Under the pieces are notes generated by a model, which ran no database searches, had not been told where the DNA came from, and saw nothing but the letters and a program-made list of their open reading frames with translations. Shown here in pieces: positions 24,108 through 32,940 of a stretch of DNA of 56,911 bases (position 1 is its first letter; each line of letters begins with the position of its first letter). The stretch lies in the NCBI GenBank assembly GCA_017983845.1, contig JAGOAO010000010.1, forward strand, positions 1-56,911, read 5' to 3'. The translations under genes were made by a program, and so were the position numbers. The DNA is from Sediminibacterium sp. (GTDB taxonomy: Bacteria; Bacteroidota; Bacteroidia; Chitinophagales; Chitinophagaceae).

Positions 24108-25193
24108 TTAGATATATTTTTCGCCTTTGTTGCGTTTTACTTCTGCAACATACTCTTTAATGGACTGCTCTTTGTCCTTGCTGCAAATGAGTAAAACATC
24201 TTTTGTATCCACCACAATAAAGTCGTCTAGCCCCTGAATTACAACTAGTTTATCCTTAGGTGAATTGATCATACATTTTGTGGCGTCAATCACAATCACA
24301 TTGTCCGACGCGACCGCATTACCCAAATAATCCTTCTCCATATTTTCATAAGCGCTGTTCCATGTACCTAAATCGCTCCACCCAAATGAAGCGGGCATCA
24401 CATATACATTATTGGCTTTCTCCATGATGGCAATATCGATAGAGATATTGGTGCACTGTGGATAGATTCTTTGTATTGCTTGCGCTTCTTCGGGGGTATT
24501 AAAATGTATTTTCTCTTGATCAAATAATTCATACATTTCTGGCTGGTATTTTTCGAAGGCCGCTAAAATAGAACTTGCTTCCCAAGCAAAGATACCTGCG
24601 TTCCATAAAAAATCGCCGCTCTCGATAAATGATTTTGCAATCTCTAAATCTGGCTTCTCTGTAAATGTTTTTACTTTAAAAACGCCTTTGGTTACTTCCA
24701 GTCCTTCATATTGAATATAGCCATACCCCGTGTTTGGATGGGTTGGCTGAATACCTAATGTCACTAGTGCTTTGATATGTTCTACGAAATCTAAAGCTTG
24801 AAGTGCAATGTCTTGAAAGCGATCTTCTTCTAAAATTAAATGATCACTTGGCGCGACAATAAATCTTGCATCAGGATTGATTTGCGCTAGCTTGAATGAG
24901 ATATAGGCAATACAAGGCGCTGTATTTTTTTTACTTGGCTCTGCCAATATATTTTCTACAGGCAAAATGGGCAATTGTTCTTTTACAATTCCAACGTATT
25001 CTTCTGAAGTAACGATATAAATATTTTCTGCAGGAATAAATTTTGCATAACGCTCGTAAGTCCATTGTACCAATGTTTTCCCGGTATTTAAGACATCCAA
25101 AAATTGCTTAGGGTATGCGGTCCTGCTCATAGGCCAAAAACGACTTCCAATACCTCCAGCCATGATGGCTACATAGTGATTCTTGTTTTGCAT
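24108..25193 (-). CDS. manC: Mannose-1-phosphate guanylyltransferase
   Basis: A 361-residue nucleotidyltransferase making GDP-mannose from GTP and mannose-1-phosphate. The signature AGGIGSRFWPMSRTAYPKQF occupies residues 12-31. The metal/sugar site motifs FTEKPDLEIA and WNAGIFAW follow near 175 and 194. It lacks the C-terminal isomerase domain of bifunctional ManC/AlgA (~470 residues), so it is the short, single-function form. GDP-mannose feeds glycan or lipopolysaccharide sugars. It lies 9 bases after the arabinose-5-phosphate isomerase gene in the same operon. Confidence 0.93.
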   Translation of the reverse strand: MQNKNHYVAIMAGGIGSRFWPMSRTAYPKQFLDVLNTGKTLVQWTYERYAKFIPAENIYIVTSEEYVGIVKEQLPILPVENILAEPSKKNTAPCIAYISFKLAQINPDARFIVAPSDHLILEEDRFQDIALQALDFVEHIKALVTLGIQPTHPNTGYGYIQYEGLEVTKGVFKVKTFTEKPDLEIAKSFIESGDFLWNAGIFAWEASSILAAFEKYQPEMYELFDQEKIHFNTPEEAQAIQRIYPQCTNISIDIAIMEKANNVYVMPASFGWSDLGTWNSAYENMEKDYLGNAVASDNVIVIDATKCMINSPKDKLVVIQGLDDFIVVDTKDVLLICSKDKEQSIKEYVAEVKRNKGEKYI

Positions 25194-25202
25194 AAATATG
25201 AT

Positions 25203-26165
25203 TTATATAATCCCTTCTTTGATTAAATCGTGCATATGTATCATGCCCTTATATTGTCCGTTATCTGCAACAATTAATTGGCTGATATCGTGTGCTTTCA
25301 TTAAATCAAATGCTTCAATCGCTAATGTATTGGGGGAAATTGTAATGGGCTTCTTATGAAAGATATCTGCCGCTTTAAGATCTTGTATACTATTATGTTG
25401 CTCTAGCATTCGGCGAATATCACCATCGGTAATCATGCCGACAATTGTTTCATTTCCATCTACTACGACAGTAGCGCCCATCCTGCTTTTTGAAATGGCC
25501 AATATCACTTCTTTGATACTTGTAGTTGCAGCAACTTTTGGTTGTGTATTATTTTTTGCGATTGCCCCTGTTGTTAACGTCAATCTTTTTCCAAGATTGC
25601 CTCCTGGGTGAAATTTTGCAAAATCATTGGATTTAAAACCTCTTAACTCCATAAATGCAATAGCCATTAAATCACCCATCACCATTTGGGCAGTGGTAGA
25701 TGAAGTAGGTGCCAAATTATTTATACAAGCTTCTTGGTCCACTGTCGTGTTCACCACTAATGGCGTTGCCTTGCCTAAATAACTATCTAGGTTGCCCACC
25801 ATCGCAATCAATGGATTACCAAAATGGCCAATTAGATCTACCAACATTTTAATCTCGGGACTCTCTCCACTTTTGCTAATAATCATCACTGTGTCTTCTG
25901 GTCCAATCATGCCAGAATCTCCATGAATGGCATCTGCTGCATGTAAATAAATCGCCGGGGTGCCCGTTGAATTACACGTAGCTACAATTTTCTGTGCAAT
26001 GATGGCACTTTTGCCAATCCCGCTCACAATAAAACGTCCTTTTGAATTCAAAACAGCTTCAACAGACGCAACAAATTGATCGTCAATATATTTTTCCAAT
26101 CCTGTTACCGCTTTTGCTTCAATCTGCAAGGCGTTTTTGGCAATGGATTTGATCTCGGATGACAT
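25203..26165 (-). CDS. kdsD: KpsF/GutQ-family arabinose-5-phosphate isomerase
   Basis: A 320-residue isomerase converting ribulose-5-phosphate to arabinose-5-phosphate, the precursor of Kdo in lipopolysaccharide. The SIS domain spans about 25-170 (FIVSGIGKSAIIAQKIVATC, SKSGESPEI), then two CBS domains (about 205-320) start at ITTSIKEVI-like and end in MIHMHDLIKEGII. I start it at the ATG at 26163-26165 (MSSEIKSIAK); an ATG two codons earlier is possible, and an extension to 26201 is unlikely because a perfect -7 box lies inside it. It is the first gene of the kdsD-manC-KAS III operon. Confidence 0.92.
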   Translation of the reverse strand: MSSEIKSIAKNALQIEAKAVTGLEKYIDDQFVASVEAVLNSKGRFIVSGIGKSAIIAQKIVATCNSTGTPAIYLHAADAIHGDSGMIGPEDTVMIISKSGESPEIKMLVDLIGHFGNPLIAMVGNLDSYLGKATPLVVNTTVDQEACINNLAPTSSTTAQMVMGDLMAIAFMELRGFKSNDFAKFHPGGNLGKRLTLTTGAIAKNNTQPKVAATTSIKEVILAISKSRMGATVVVDGNETIVGMITDGDIRRMLEQHNSIQDLKAADIFHKKPITISPNTLAIEAFDLMKAHDISQLIVADNGQYKGMIHMHDLIKEGII

Positions 26166-26184
26166 AGGCATAATATAGGTGGAG

Positions 26185-26192
26185 CAAAGGTA
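26185..26192 (-). promoter_or_regulatory. -7 promoter box of the kdsD-manC-KAS III operon
   Basis: Minus strand TACCTTTG matches TAnnTTTG exactly and sits 19 bases before the ATG at 26165. It lies inside the longer possible reading frame, so transcription would start after that alternative start and supports the shorter protein. Confidence 0.55.
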
Positions 26193-26344
26193 ATACTTCA
26201 TTAACTTTGTCCTCCATTTTTAATCTAAGCTTTGATAAGTGGTTGATTAAAAAATATATGGGTTTGAATGAACTTTTGTTCAACAAAATACGTTAACTTA
26301 TATGTCCAAATAGACAATAAACGGTTGATTTTAAGCTTATTACG

Positions 26345-28579
26345 ATGCCCACGACTAAAAAAACGACTAAAAAGACTGCAGCTCCTCAAAATAAGGACTT
26401 GGTTGCCGCTTTAGAGCAATATTTTGGCTTCTCTGAATTCAAGGGCACCCAAGAACAAGCCATCTTATCCCTTTTGAGCGGAAGGGATACATTCGTGATC
26501 ATGCCAACGGGTGGGGGGAAGAGCTTATGCTATCAATTACCAGCGATGATGCTAGAGGGGTGCGCGATTGTAGTATCTCCCCTAATCGCTTTAATGAAAA
26601 ACCAAGTAGATTTAGTGAGAGGCTATAGTGAAAATGATGAAGTAGCCCATTTTTTAAACTCTTCTTTGAATAAAGGACAGGTAAAATTGGTGAAAGAGGA
26701 CTTGTTGAGTGGTAAAACCAAATTATTGTATGTTGCTCCAGAGACTTTAACCAAACAAGAGAACCTAGATTTTTTTAGTGACCTTAAAGTTTCCTTTTTT
26801 GCGGTAGATGAAGCCCATTGTATTTCTGAATGGGGGCATGATTTTAGACCAGAATATCGCAGACTAAAAGAAATGATGGAAGAGATCAATGCATCTGCGC
26901 CAATCATTGCTTTAACTGCCACAGCGACGCCAAAAGTGCAAAGTGATATTGTGAAAAATCTTGCATTAAACAATCCGGAAATTTTAATCTCTTCTTTTAA
27001 TAGGGAGAATCTGTATTATGAAGTGCAGCCAAAAATTAAAAAAGAACAGACTGTAAAAAGTATTGTCAAATACATCACAAAGCATAAAAAGAAAAGCGGG
27101 ATCATTTATACTTTGAATAGAAAAACCACCGAAGAGTTGGCAGATCTTTTAAAAGCGAATAATATTAAAGCAGTTGCCTATCATGCAGGGTTGGATCAAA
27201 AATTGAGGGCAGATAGACAGGATCAATTTTTAAATGAAGATGTACAAGTGATTGTAGCGACTATTGCATTTGGGATGGGCATTGACAAGCCAGACATTCG
27301 TTTTGTGATTCATTATAATATTCCTAAGTCTATTGAAAATTACTATCAAGAGACTGGAAGAGCTGGTAGAGACGGACTTGAGGGCAATTGTATTTTGTAT
27401 TATTCTCAAAAAGACGTTTCTAAATTAGAACATTTTTTGAGAGACAAGCCTTTAAGTGAAAGAGAAGTGGGTGCTCAATTAATAGACGAGACAGTGGCAT
27501 TTGCTGAAAGTGGCGTTTGTAGAAGAAGAAGTTTGTTGCATTATTTTGGTGAAACCTGGCCCGATAAAAATTGTGGCAAATGTGACAATTGCCTGCACCC
27601 CAAAGAAAAATTTGAGGCAAAAGCAGAGTTGGTTCAATTGTTACAAACGATACAGGCACTAGATGAAAGATTTGTCGCACATTATGTGGTACAAATTATA
27701 ACAGGTCATTTTACGCCACAAATTGGTTTGTATCGTCACGAAAAATTGCCCGTGTTCGGTATTGGAAAAGGGCATGACGAATTGTTTTGGAATAGTTTGA
27801 TTCGTCAAGCCATGCTTGAACAGTTAATTGAGAAAGACATTGAGGAATATGGTTTATTAAAATTAACGGCTAAGGGACAAAAATTCTTAAAGAAGCCTAG
27901 TTCATTTTTGGTGGTATTGCAGAACGTTTTTGCGGCCGAATTAGGAGAAGATGAAGAAAGTGAAGTGGCCGAAGAAGCTGCTACTACAGACGACCGTCTG
28001 TTTGAATTGTTGAAAGACCTGCGTCAAGTGGAAGCTAAAAAAATAGGGCTCCCTCCTTTTGTAATTTTCTTGGAAACCTCCTTGCAAGACATGGCTACAT
28101 TGTATCCTACTTCATTGACTGAATTAGAGCGTTGTCAGGGAGTGAGCAAAGGAAAAGCAATTAAATATGGCAAACCATTTATTGACTTGATTGAAGCTTA
28201 TGTGACCGAAAATAATATTGAGAAACCAGATGATTTTGTGATGAAATCTGTGGCCAATAAATCGAGCAATAAAATTTATATCATTCAGAATGTCGACAAA
28301 AAAATTCCTTTAGAAACCATTGCAAAAAATAAAGACTTAAGACTAGATAGTTTACTAGAGGAGATGGAAACCATTGCAGCTAGCGGCACTAAATTGAATT
28401 TGGATTATGCTATTGATGAATGGTTGGACGAGTATGACCAAGAAGAAATCCTCGAATATTTTAAAAGCTGCGAAACCTCTTCCTTACAAATCGCACAACA
28501 AGAGTTGAGCGAGAACGATTACAGTTGGGAGCAACTTAAAATTATGCGCATTAAATTTTTAAGTGTAGTGGGGAATTAA
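26345..28579 (+). CDS. recQ: ATP-dependent DNA helicase RecQ
   Basis: A 744-residue superfamily 2 helicase that unwinds recombination and replication intermediates. Walker A is TGGGKS with K59, the DEAH box is at 155-158, and motif VI is in YYQETGRAGRDG. The zinc-binding cysteines occur in CRRRSLLHYF and CGKCDNC (around 395-417). A winged-helix RQC domain and an HRDC-like domain (about 560-640) follow. The C-terminus has about 100 further residues not found in E. coli RecQ (609), ending in an acidic WLDEYDQEEILEYF segment, a length common in Bacteroidetes. The first 15 residues are a basic lysine/threonine tail. Confidence 0.96.
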   Translation: MPTTKKTTKKTAAPQNKDLVAALEQYFGFSEFKGTQEQAILSLLSGRDTFVIMPTGGGKSLCYQLPAMMLEGCAIVVSPLIALMKNQVDLVRGYSENDEVAHFLNSSLNKGQVKLVKEDLLSGKTKLLYVAPETLTKQENLDFFSDLKVSFFAVDEAHCISEWGHDFRPEYRRLKEMMEEINASAPIIALTATATPKVQSDIVKNLALNNPEILISSFNRENLYYEVQPKIKKEQTVKSIVKYITKHKKKSGIIYTLNRKTTEELADLLKANNIKAVAYHAGLDQKLRADRQDQFLNEDVQVIVATIAFGMGIDKPDIRFVIHYNIPKSIENYYQETGRAGRDGLEGNCILYYSQKDVSKLEHFLRDKPLSEREVGAQLIDETVAFAESGVCRRRSLLHYFGETWPDKNCGKCDNCLHPKEKFEAKAELVQLLQTIQALDERFVAHYVVQIITGHFTPQIGLYRHEKLPVFGIGKGHDELFWNSLIRQAMLEQLIEKDIEEYGLLKLTAKGQKFLKKPSSFLVVLQNVFAAELGEDEESEVAEEAATTDDRLFELLKDLRQVEAKKIGLPPFVIFLETSLQDMATLYPTSLTELERCQGVSKGKAIKYGKPFIDLIEAYVTENNIEKPDDFVMKSVANKSSNKIYIIQNVDKKIPLETIAKNKDLRLDSLLEEMETIAASGTKLNLDYAIDEWLDEYDQEEILEYFKSCETSSLQIAQQELSENDYSWEQLKIMRIKFLSVVGN

Positions 28580-28591
28580 TCTAGCCAACAA

Positions 28592-29644
28592 CTAGTGACT
28601 TTTATCTGCCGATTGACTTAAAAATTGCAACGCTCTATCTGTTGCATTCTTGCGCACACTCATGTAATAAAAATTATAATCTGCAATATGATAGTTGCTA
28701 GTATTGAATAGGACATTACCAAAAAACTTAGGGTAAGGAGTCCATAGTACGCCTTTATGATTGATCGCGCCTGCTACTTTAGGAATCACTTTATTGAAAT
28801 TGTATAGTACAGAACCAGGGTTCGCATCCCTGCCTGCAAATGGTTGATTGCTGTCCCAAGTCAATGGATTCGTAACGATTGAATTGAATTTTTCAATTTG
28901 AACAAAAGGAGGAATATAGCCTTCTTTAAAGGTCCTCCATGCGCAAATACAACCCGTCTCTGTTGGCGTGTTGCATGATTTTAAACTAGTATATTCTGCA
29001 GGGTCAATCGCCATGCCCACAATATAGGCGGTCACCAATTGATTGGATAATACCTTGCCATCAAAATATTCTTTGAGCAATCGCTTTGCATGTGTACTCC
29101 CTTGGCTATGCGCTGCAATGATGATGGGTTTGTTTTGGTTGTAGTTGGCCAAATAAAAATCAAATGCTTTTTTTACATCCTGATAGGCCAACTCAAATGC
29201 AGCCAATGCATTTAATGTATCCAATTTGGTTTTAGGATAGTAACTATTAATATGCGCTTGTCGATACCTTGGCGCATACACTGCCCCTACTTCATTAAAA
29301 ATACTTGCCTGACTTAGAATTGTAGAAAAATCAGTTTTGATATTCAACGCTATGTCTTTTAATGATGCAGACCATCCGTTGGTCATCGCTGGATCGAGAT
29401 AGGTAGTAGGGTGTACAAAAAATACATCTACTAATTGCTTTGGTTGAAAGTTCTTTGCTAAACGATGAGGCAAGCTATCAGAAGGATCATTTTTATAGGG
29501 GTGTGCTGCCCAGTTTTTGAGCTGGCTGTAATCGGGTTGCTCTTCCCAATCCACCTTTGAATAAACAGGCTCATAAGTGGCAAAGTTGGATTTTGCACAT
29601 CCGCTAAGCACTAATAATAACAATAGCAGTCCATTGATTCTCAT
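28592..29644 (-). CDS. DUF3089 lipoprotein with alpha/beta-hydrolase fold
   Basis: A 350-residue lipoprotein: MRINGLLLLLLVLSGC gives an acylated cysteine at position 16. The body matches DUF3089, a family with an alpha/beta-hydrolase fold; VDVFFVHPTTYLDPA is the conserved start and AAHSQGSTHAKRLL holds the nucleophile serine in GxSxG-like context. The enzymatic substrate is unknown; esterase activity is likely. It is convergent with recQ (12 bases apart) and is transcribed from a -7 box 4 bases before its ATG. Confidence 0.82.
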   Translation of the reverse strand: MRINGLLLLLLVLSGCAKSNFATYEPVYSKVDWEEQPDYSQLKNWAAHPYKNDPSDSLPHRLAKNFQPKQLVDVFFVHPTTYLDPAMTNGWSASLKDIALNIKTDFSTILSQASIFNEVGAVYAPRYRQAHINSYYPKTKLDTLNALAAFELAYQDVKKAFDFYLANYNQNKPIIIAAHSQGSTHAKRLLKEYFDGKVLSNQLVTAYIVGMAIDPAEYTSLKSCNTPTETGCICAWRTFKEGYIPPFVQIEKFNSIVTNPLTWDSNQPFAGRDANPGSVLYNFNKVIPKVAGAINHKGVLWTPYPKFFGNVLFNTSNYHIADYNFYYMSVRKNATDRALQFLSQSADKSH

Positions 29645-29648
29645 AGTG

Positions 29649-29656
29649 CAAAGATA
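29649..29656 (-). promoter_or_regulatory. -7 promoter box of the DUF3089 gene, implying a leaderless mRNA
   Basis: Minus strand TATCTTTG is a perfect TAnnTTTG and ends 4 bases (CACT) before the ATG at 29642-29644, the same spacing as at the VOC and DUF4834 genes. The remainder of the 102-base divergent gap to the chromate transporter shows no other clear element. Confidence 0.55.
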
Positions 29657-29746
29657 TTCAATTATAAAATGACCTAATAATGTTGAGGGGGATAATTTAA
29701 ATAAGGATGCAAATAAATTATTTTAATTTTACATAAAGCTTTCTGT

Positions 29747-31021
29747 TTGTATCTATTAAGACATATACCCTTTTTAAAAGCTGTTTTTCAGCATAGCCTA
29801 ACCGCCTTTGGCGGGCCACAGGTACATTTAGGCTTGTTACAACATCGTTTTGTGGAACAGAGAAGGGATTTAACTGCAGAGGAATTGATGGAGTACAACG
29901 CTTTTTGTCAATTGTTGCCAGGTGCTTCGTCTACACAGACTGTTGTTTTAATTGCTTTTAAAAGAGGAGGATTTTCATTGGCGTTCATTACTTTGTTGAT
30001 TTGGATTTTACCTGCTACCAGTTTCATGGCAAGTCTTGCCATTGCGTATACTCATTTTGATTTACAACCGGTATTAAAAACATTGCATTTGCTACAGCCA
30101 ATGGTGATTGGGTTTATCGCAAGTGCGACTTATCTCTTGTACAAAAAAGCCATCCGCAATACCATTACATTGTTTGTTTTTGTTCTTGCATGCATTCTTA
30201 CGGTAGTTGGATTCAATACTCCTTGGACGATTCCTGTAGTCATTGTTTTAGCAGGTATCGTAACCAATTTTAGCAATAAAAGAATACCTGATCAAGGCGC
30301 TGCACCCAAAAAAATAAAATGGGTGCATTTGTATTTGTTTTTATTCTTTTTTTTAGCAGCGGGATTTTTATCAGAACAAGCTACTCGTCAAAACTGGGAG
30401 CAAAGAAAAGTATATAACCTTTTTGAAAACAATTATCGATTTGGCAGCTTTGTGTTTGGCGGAGGGGACGTATTGATACCTATGATGTATGAGCAATACG
30501 TGACACGTCCCAATTCTGATCGTGTTAAAGCAAACAAAAGAGACGTTTTGAAAATCAATAGTGCAGCATTTTTAACTGGCTCCGGTATTGTGAGGGCGAT
30601 TCCTGGCCCCATCTTTTCTATTGCAAGTTTTACGGGTGCCCTGGCGCTAGAAGAAAAAGGAATTGGGGGGCAGATTTTAGGAGCCATAGTGGCGAGTATT
30701 GGCGTATTTCTGCCCAGCTTTTTAATCGTTTTATTCTTTTTCCCAATCTGGCAAAAATTAAAAAAATATGCTTTGTTTTATCGTTCTTTAGAAGGAATTT
30801 ATGCTGCAGTAGTTGGGATTATGTTAGGGGCAACATTGTATTTGTTGAAAGATATTTTATTTGATTTAGGCAATCTAACGACTTTCAATATTGGACTTTA
30901 TTTATTGGTTTTTTGTTCGACAGCAATTTTGCTGGTTCGATATAAAGTAGCCCCACAGTGGGTCGTTTTGGGCACGATTCTTTTAGGTGCAATACTGACC
31001 CAATGGCCAATTATATTTTAA
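29747..31021 (+). CDS. chrA: Chromate transporter (CHR family, two-domain type)
   Basis: A 424-residue inner-membrane protein with two homologous halves. The first starts with TAFGGPQVHLGLL (residues ~19-31) and the second with FVFGGGDVLIPMMYEQYV (around 232-249), the paired FGG motifs of long-chain CHR proteins. These efflux chromate or take up other oxyanions. No ATG fits; the TTG at 29747 (YLLRHIPFLK) gives the family's usual N-terminus, so a TTG start is likely. The substrate is by homology only; no chromate reductase or ChrB regulator is next to it. Confidence 0.87.
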   Translation: MYLLRHIPFLKAVFQHSLTAFGGPQVHLGLLQHRFVEQRRDLTAEELMEYNAFCQLLPGASSTQTVVLIAFKRGGFSLAFITLLIWILPATSFMASLAIAYTHFDLQPVLKTLHLLQPMVIGFIASATYLLYKKAIRNTITLFVFVLACILTVVGFNTPWTIPVVIVLAGIVTNFSNKRIPDQGAAPKKIKWVHLYLFLFFFLAAGFLSEQATRQNWEQRKVYNLFENNYRFGSFVFGGGDVLIPMMYEQYVTRPNSDRVKANKRDVLKINSAAFLTGSGIVRAIPGPIFSIASFTGALALEEKGIGGQILGAIVASIGVFLPSFLIVLFFFPIWQKLKKYALFYRSLEGIYAAVVGIMLGATLYLLKDILFDLGNLTTFNIGLYLLVFCSTAILLVRYKVAPQWVVLGTILLGAILTQWPIIF

Positions 31022-31061
31022 CATAAATAAAGGGTTGAATTGTTTATTTTTACAGCCATTC

Positions 31062-31793
31062 ATGAAGCAAAGCCGTTTATTGTTTTTTTTATTAACCTGT
31101 ATTTCCTTTTCCTCGGTGAAGGCACAAATGCGTACCATTAGTGGTGTGGTGTATGACATTTCTGGAAGAAGGCCTATTGAAGCAGTGATGGTGTACAGCA
31201 AATTCAATCGAACCCAAACAGATTCCTTGGGCAGGTACTTGATTACCTTGCAGCCCAAAGACTCCTTAACCTTTTCTTTGTTTGGGAAGAACACACAAAA
31301 ATTTGGGATGGACGATATTGAGGATCCTAGTAATTTCAATATCATGATTCATGTTACAGGCATAGACCTGCCAGAAGTGACCGTAAGAAATAGTTATTAT
31401 AGGTATGATTCCATACAAAACAGGATAGACTACGCCAAGTATTTTAACTACGAGCCTCCAGGATTAAAGCTCAGCAACCAACAAAATTTCTTTGGAAATG
31501 GGGGTGTTACAATTGGTTTTGACGTGAACGAGATCATCAATATGTTTAGGTTTAAACGCAATCGCAACCTTCAATTTTTGCAAAATAGGCTCTTAAGTCA
31601 AGAACAAGACAAGTACATCAACTATCGCTTTACGAAGCGCTTTGTTCAAAAATTGACCAAATTAGATGGGATCAGGTTGGACTTATTTATGGACTATTGT
31701 AAGCCGTCTTACCCAACCCTTGCACTCTTGAACGATTTAGAGCTAGGTTACTATATTCAACAGAAATTGATCCAATTTAACCAAGGGCAATAA
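31062..31793 (+). CDS. Exported protein with carboxypeptidase-like regulatory domain
   Basis: A 243-residue protein from the ATG at 31062; a TTG at 31035 is rejected. MKQSRLLFFLLTCISFSSVKAQ is a signal peptide. Residues about 25-95 form a carboxypeptidase-regulatory-like beta-sandwich (ISGVVYDISGRRPIEAVMVY), and the rest is charged and aromatic with repeated NFFGNGG- and QEQDKYINYRF-type stretches. Such proteins are common in Bacteroidetes envelopes and have no assigned activity. It follows the chromate transporter by 40 bases. Confidence 0.72.
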   Translation: MKQSRLLFFLLTCISFSSVKAQMRTISGVVYDISGRRPIEAVMVYSKFNRTQTDSLGRYLITLQPKDSLTFSLFGKNTQKFGMDDIEDPSNFNIMIHVTGIDLPEVTVRNSYYRYDSIQNRIDYAKYFNYEPPGLKLSNQQNFFGNGGVTIGFDVNEIINMFRFKRNRNLQFLQNRLLSQEQDKYINYRFTKRFVQKLTKLDGIRLDLFMDYCKPSYPTLALLNDLELGYYIQQKLIQFNQGQ

Positions 31794-31814
31794 TCCAACC
31801 ATTCATCTATTTTC

Positions 31815-31846
31815 TTGCATAAAACATGGCTTTTTAGCTATCTTTA
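31815..31846 (+). promoter_or_regulatory. Promoter candidate of the RND efflux operon
   Basis: TTG at 31815-31817, 21 bases, then TATCTTTA at 31839-31846, which differs from TAnnTTTG only in the last base. It lies 20 bases before the TTG start of the adaptor gene. Confidence 0.45.
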
Positions 31847-31866
31847 TTCACTAAAATAAGATCAAT

Positions 31867-32916
31867 TTGAGAAAGCTACATTATTTCGCCTTCATCCTGG
31901 TTCTAGGATTGTTTGCATGTAAGGACAAGTCAAAGCCAACAGATAAATTCAATGCCAATGCGCCAGTATCAGTAGATATCGCAATCGCATCTGCGCAGAT
32001 GATTGATAAAGTCATAGAAGTCAATGGGTCTGTGGTGGCAAGTGAGTTTGTGGATATCCGTCCAGAGACCAACGGCCGAATTGTTTTTTTACAAATACCA
32101 GAAGGCAAGATGGTTGCAGCAGGCACCGTTTTGGCTAAGTTGAACGATGCTGATTTACAAGCACAGTTACAAAAAATTAAAGTACAGTTAGAGTTAGCCA
32201 ATATCAACGAGCAAAGAAATAAAAAATTGGTCCTTGCAAAAGGGATCAATCAAAGTGATTATGACATTAGCTTACAGCAAGTGAATAGTTTAAAGGCGGA
32301 CATGGCTTATACGCAATCTTTGATTGACAAAACGGTGATTAAGGCGCCGTTTGCTGGTCAGATTGGGCTAAAACAAGTAAGCTTAGGTGCATTTATTAGC
32401 ACGGCAACGACAGTGGTTACATTACAAAAATTAGATCAATTAAAAGTGGATTTCACTTTGCCAGAATTGTATCAAACTTATATTAAAGTAGGCAAGAAAA
32501 TTACGGTGGAAAGCATTGCGAATCCTGGCGTTAAAATGACTGCAACGATTGCTGCTATTGAGCCTCAGATTATTGCAACTACTAGAAATATTAAAGTTCG
32601 TGCGAATTTACAAGGCAAGCTGATTCCTGGCGCATATACCAAAGTATTCCTAGGTGAAAATCAACAAAAGCCAAGTATTTTAGTTCCTTCAAATGTGATT
32701 ATTCCAGACTCTAAAGTGAAGCAACTTGTTGTTGTTAAAAATGGCAAAGCAAAATTTGTGAATGTAGAAACAGGCTATCGTACGGCCGCTGGAGTTGAAA
32801 TCACTTCGGGGGTTCAAGTGGGAGACAGCTTGATTGTAGCAGGGATGCTTTTTGTTAGAGACGGAAGTGATTTAAAAATTGGGAAGACATTGCCACTTGC
32901 TGATATCATCAAGTAG
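31867..32916 (+). CDS. RND efflux periplasmic adaptor (HlyD/MFP family)
   Basis: A 349-residue lipoprotein adaptor that links an RND pump to an outer-membrane channel. It begins with TTG at 31867, because MRKLHYFAFILVLGLFAC gives a lipobox with cysteine at residue 18 and no ATG is available nearby. The lipoyl-type half-motifs IRPETNGRIVFLQIPEGKMV and TVIKAPFAGQIGLKQVSLG flank a short alpha-hairpin (about 98-150), and a beta-barrel and membrane-proximal domain follow. The pump gene starts 24 bases downstream. Confidence 0.92.
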   Translation: MRKLHYFAFILVLGLFACKDKSKPTDKFNANAPVSVDIAIASAQMIDKVIEVNGSVVASEFVDIRPETNGRIVFLQIPEGKMVAAGTVLAKLNDADLQAQLQKIKVQLELANINEQRNKKLVLAKGINQSDYDISLQQVNSLKADMAYTQSLIDKTVIKAPFAGQIGLKQVSLGAFISTATTVVTLQKLDQLKVDFTLPELYQTYIKVGKKITVESIANPGVKMTATIAAIEPQIIATTRNIKVRANLQGKLIPGAYTKVFLGENQQKPSILVPSNVIIPDSKVKQLVVVKNGKAKFVNVETGYRTAAGVEITSGVQVGDSLIVAGMLFVRDGSDLKIGKTLPLADIIK

Positions 32917-32940
32917 GCTCACTATTAATACATTATTTAG

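Noticed and set aside
28580..28597. A 15-base string CTAGCCAACAACTAG after recQ resembles CTAGTCAACAACTAG at 41202-41216 at the end of typA.
   Set aside because: One mismatch over 15 bases at two places, both overlapping or next to stop codons. CTAG-containing palindromes arise easily in this composition, and no third copy was seen, so I do not call it a repeat family.
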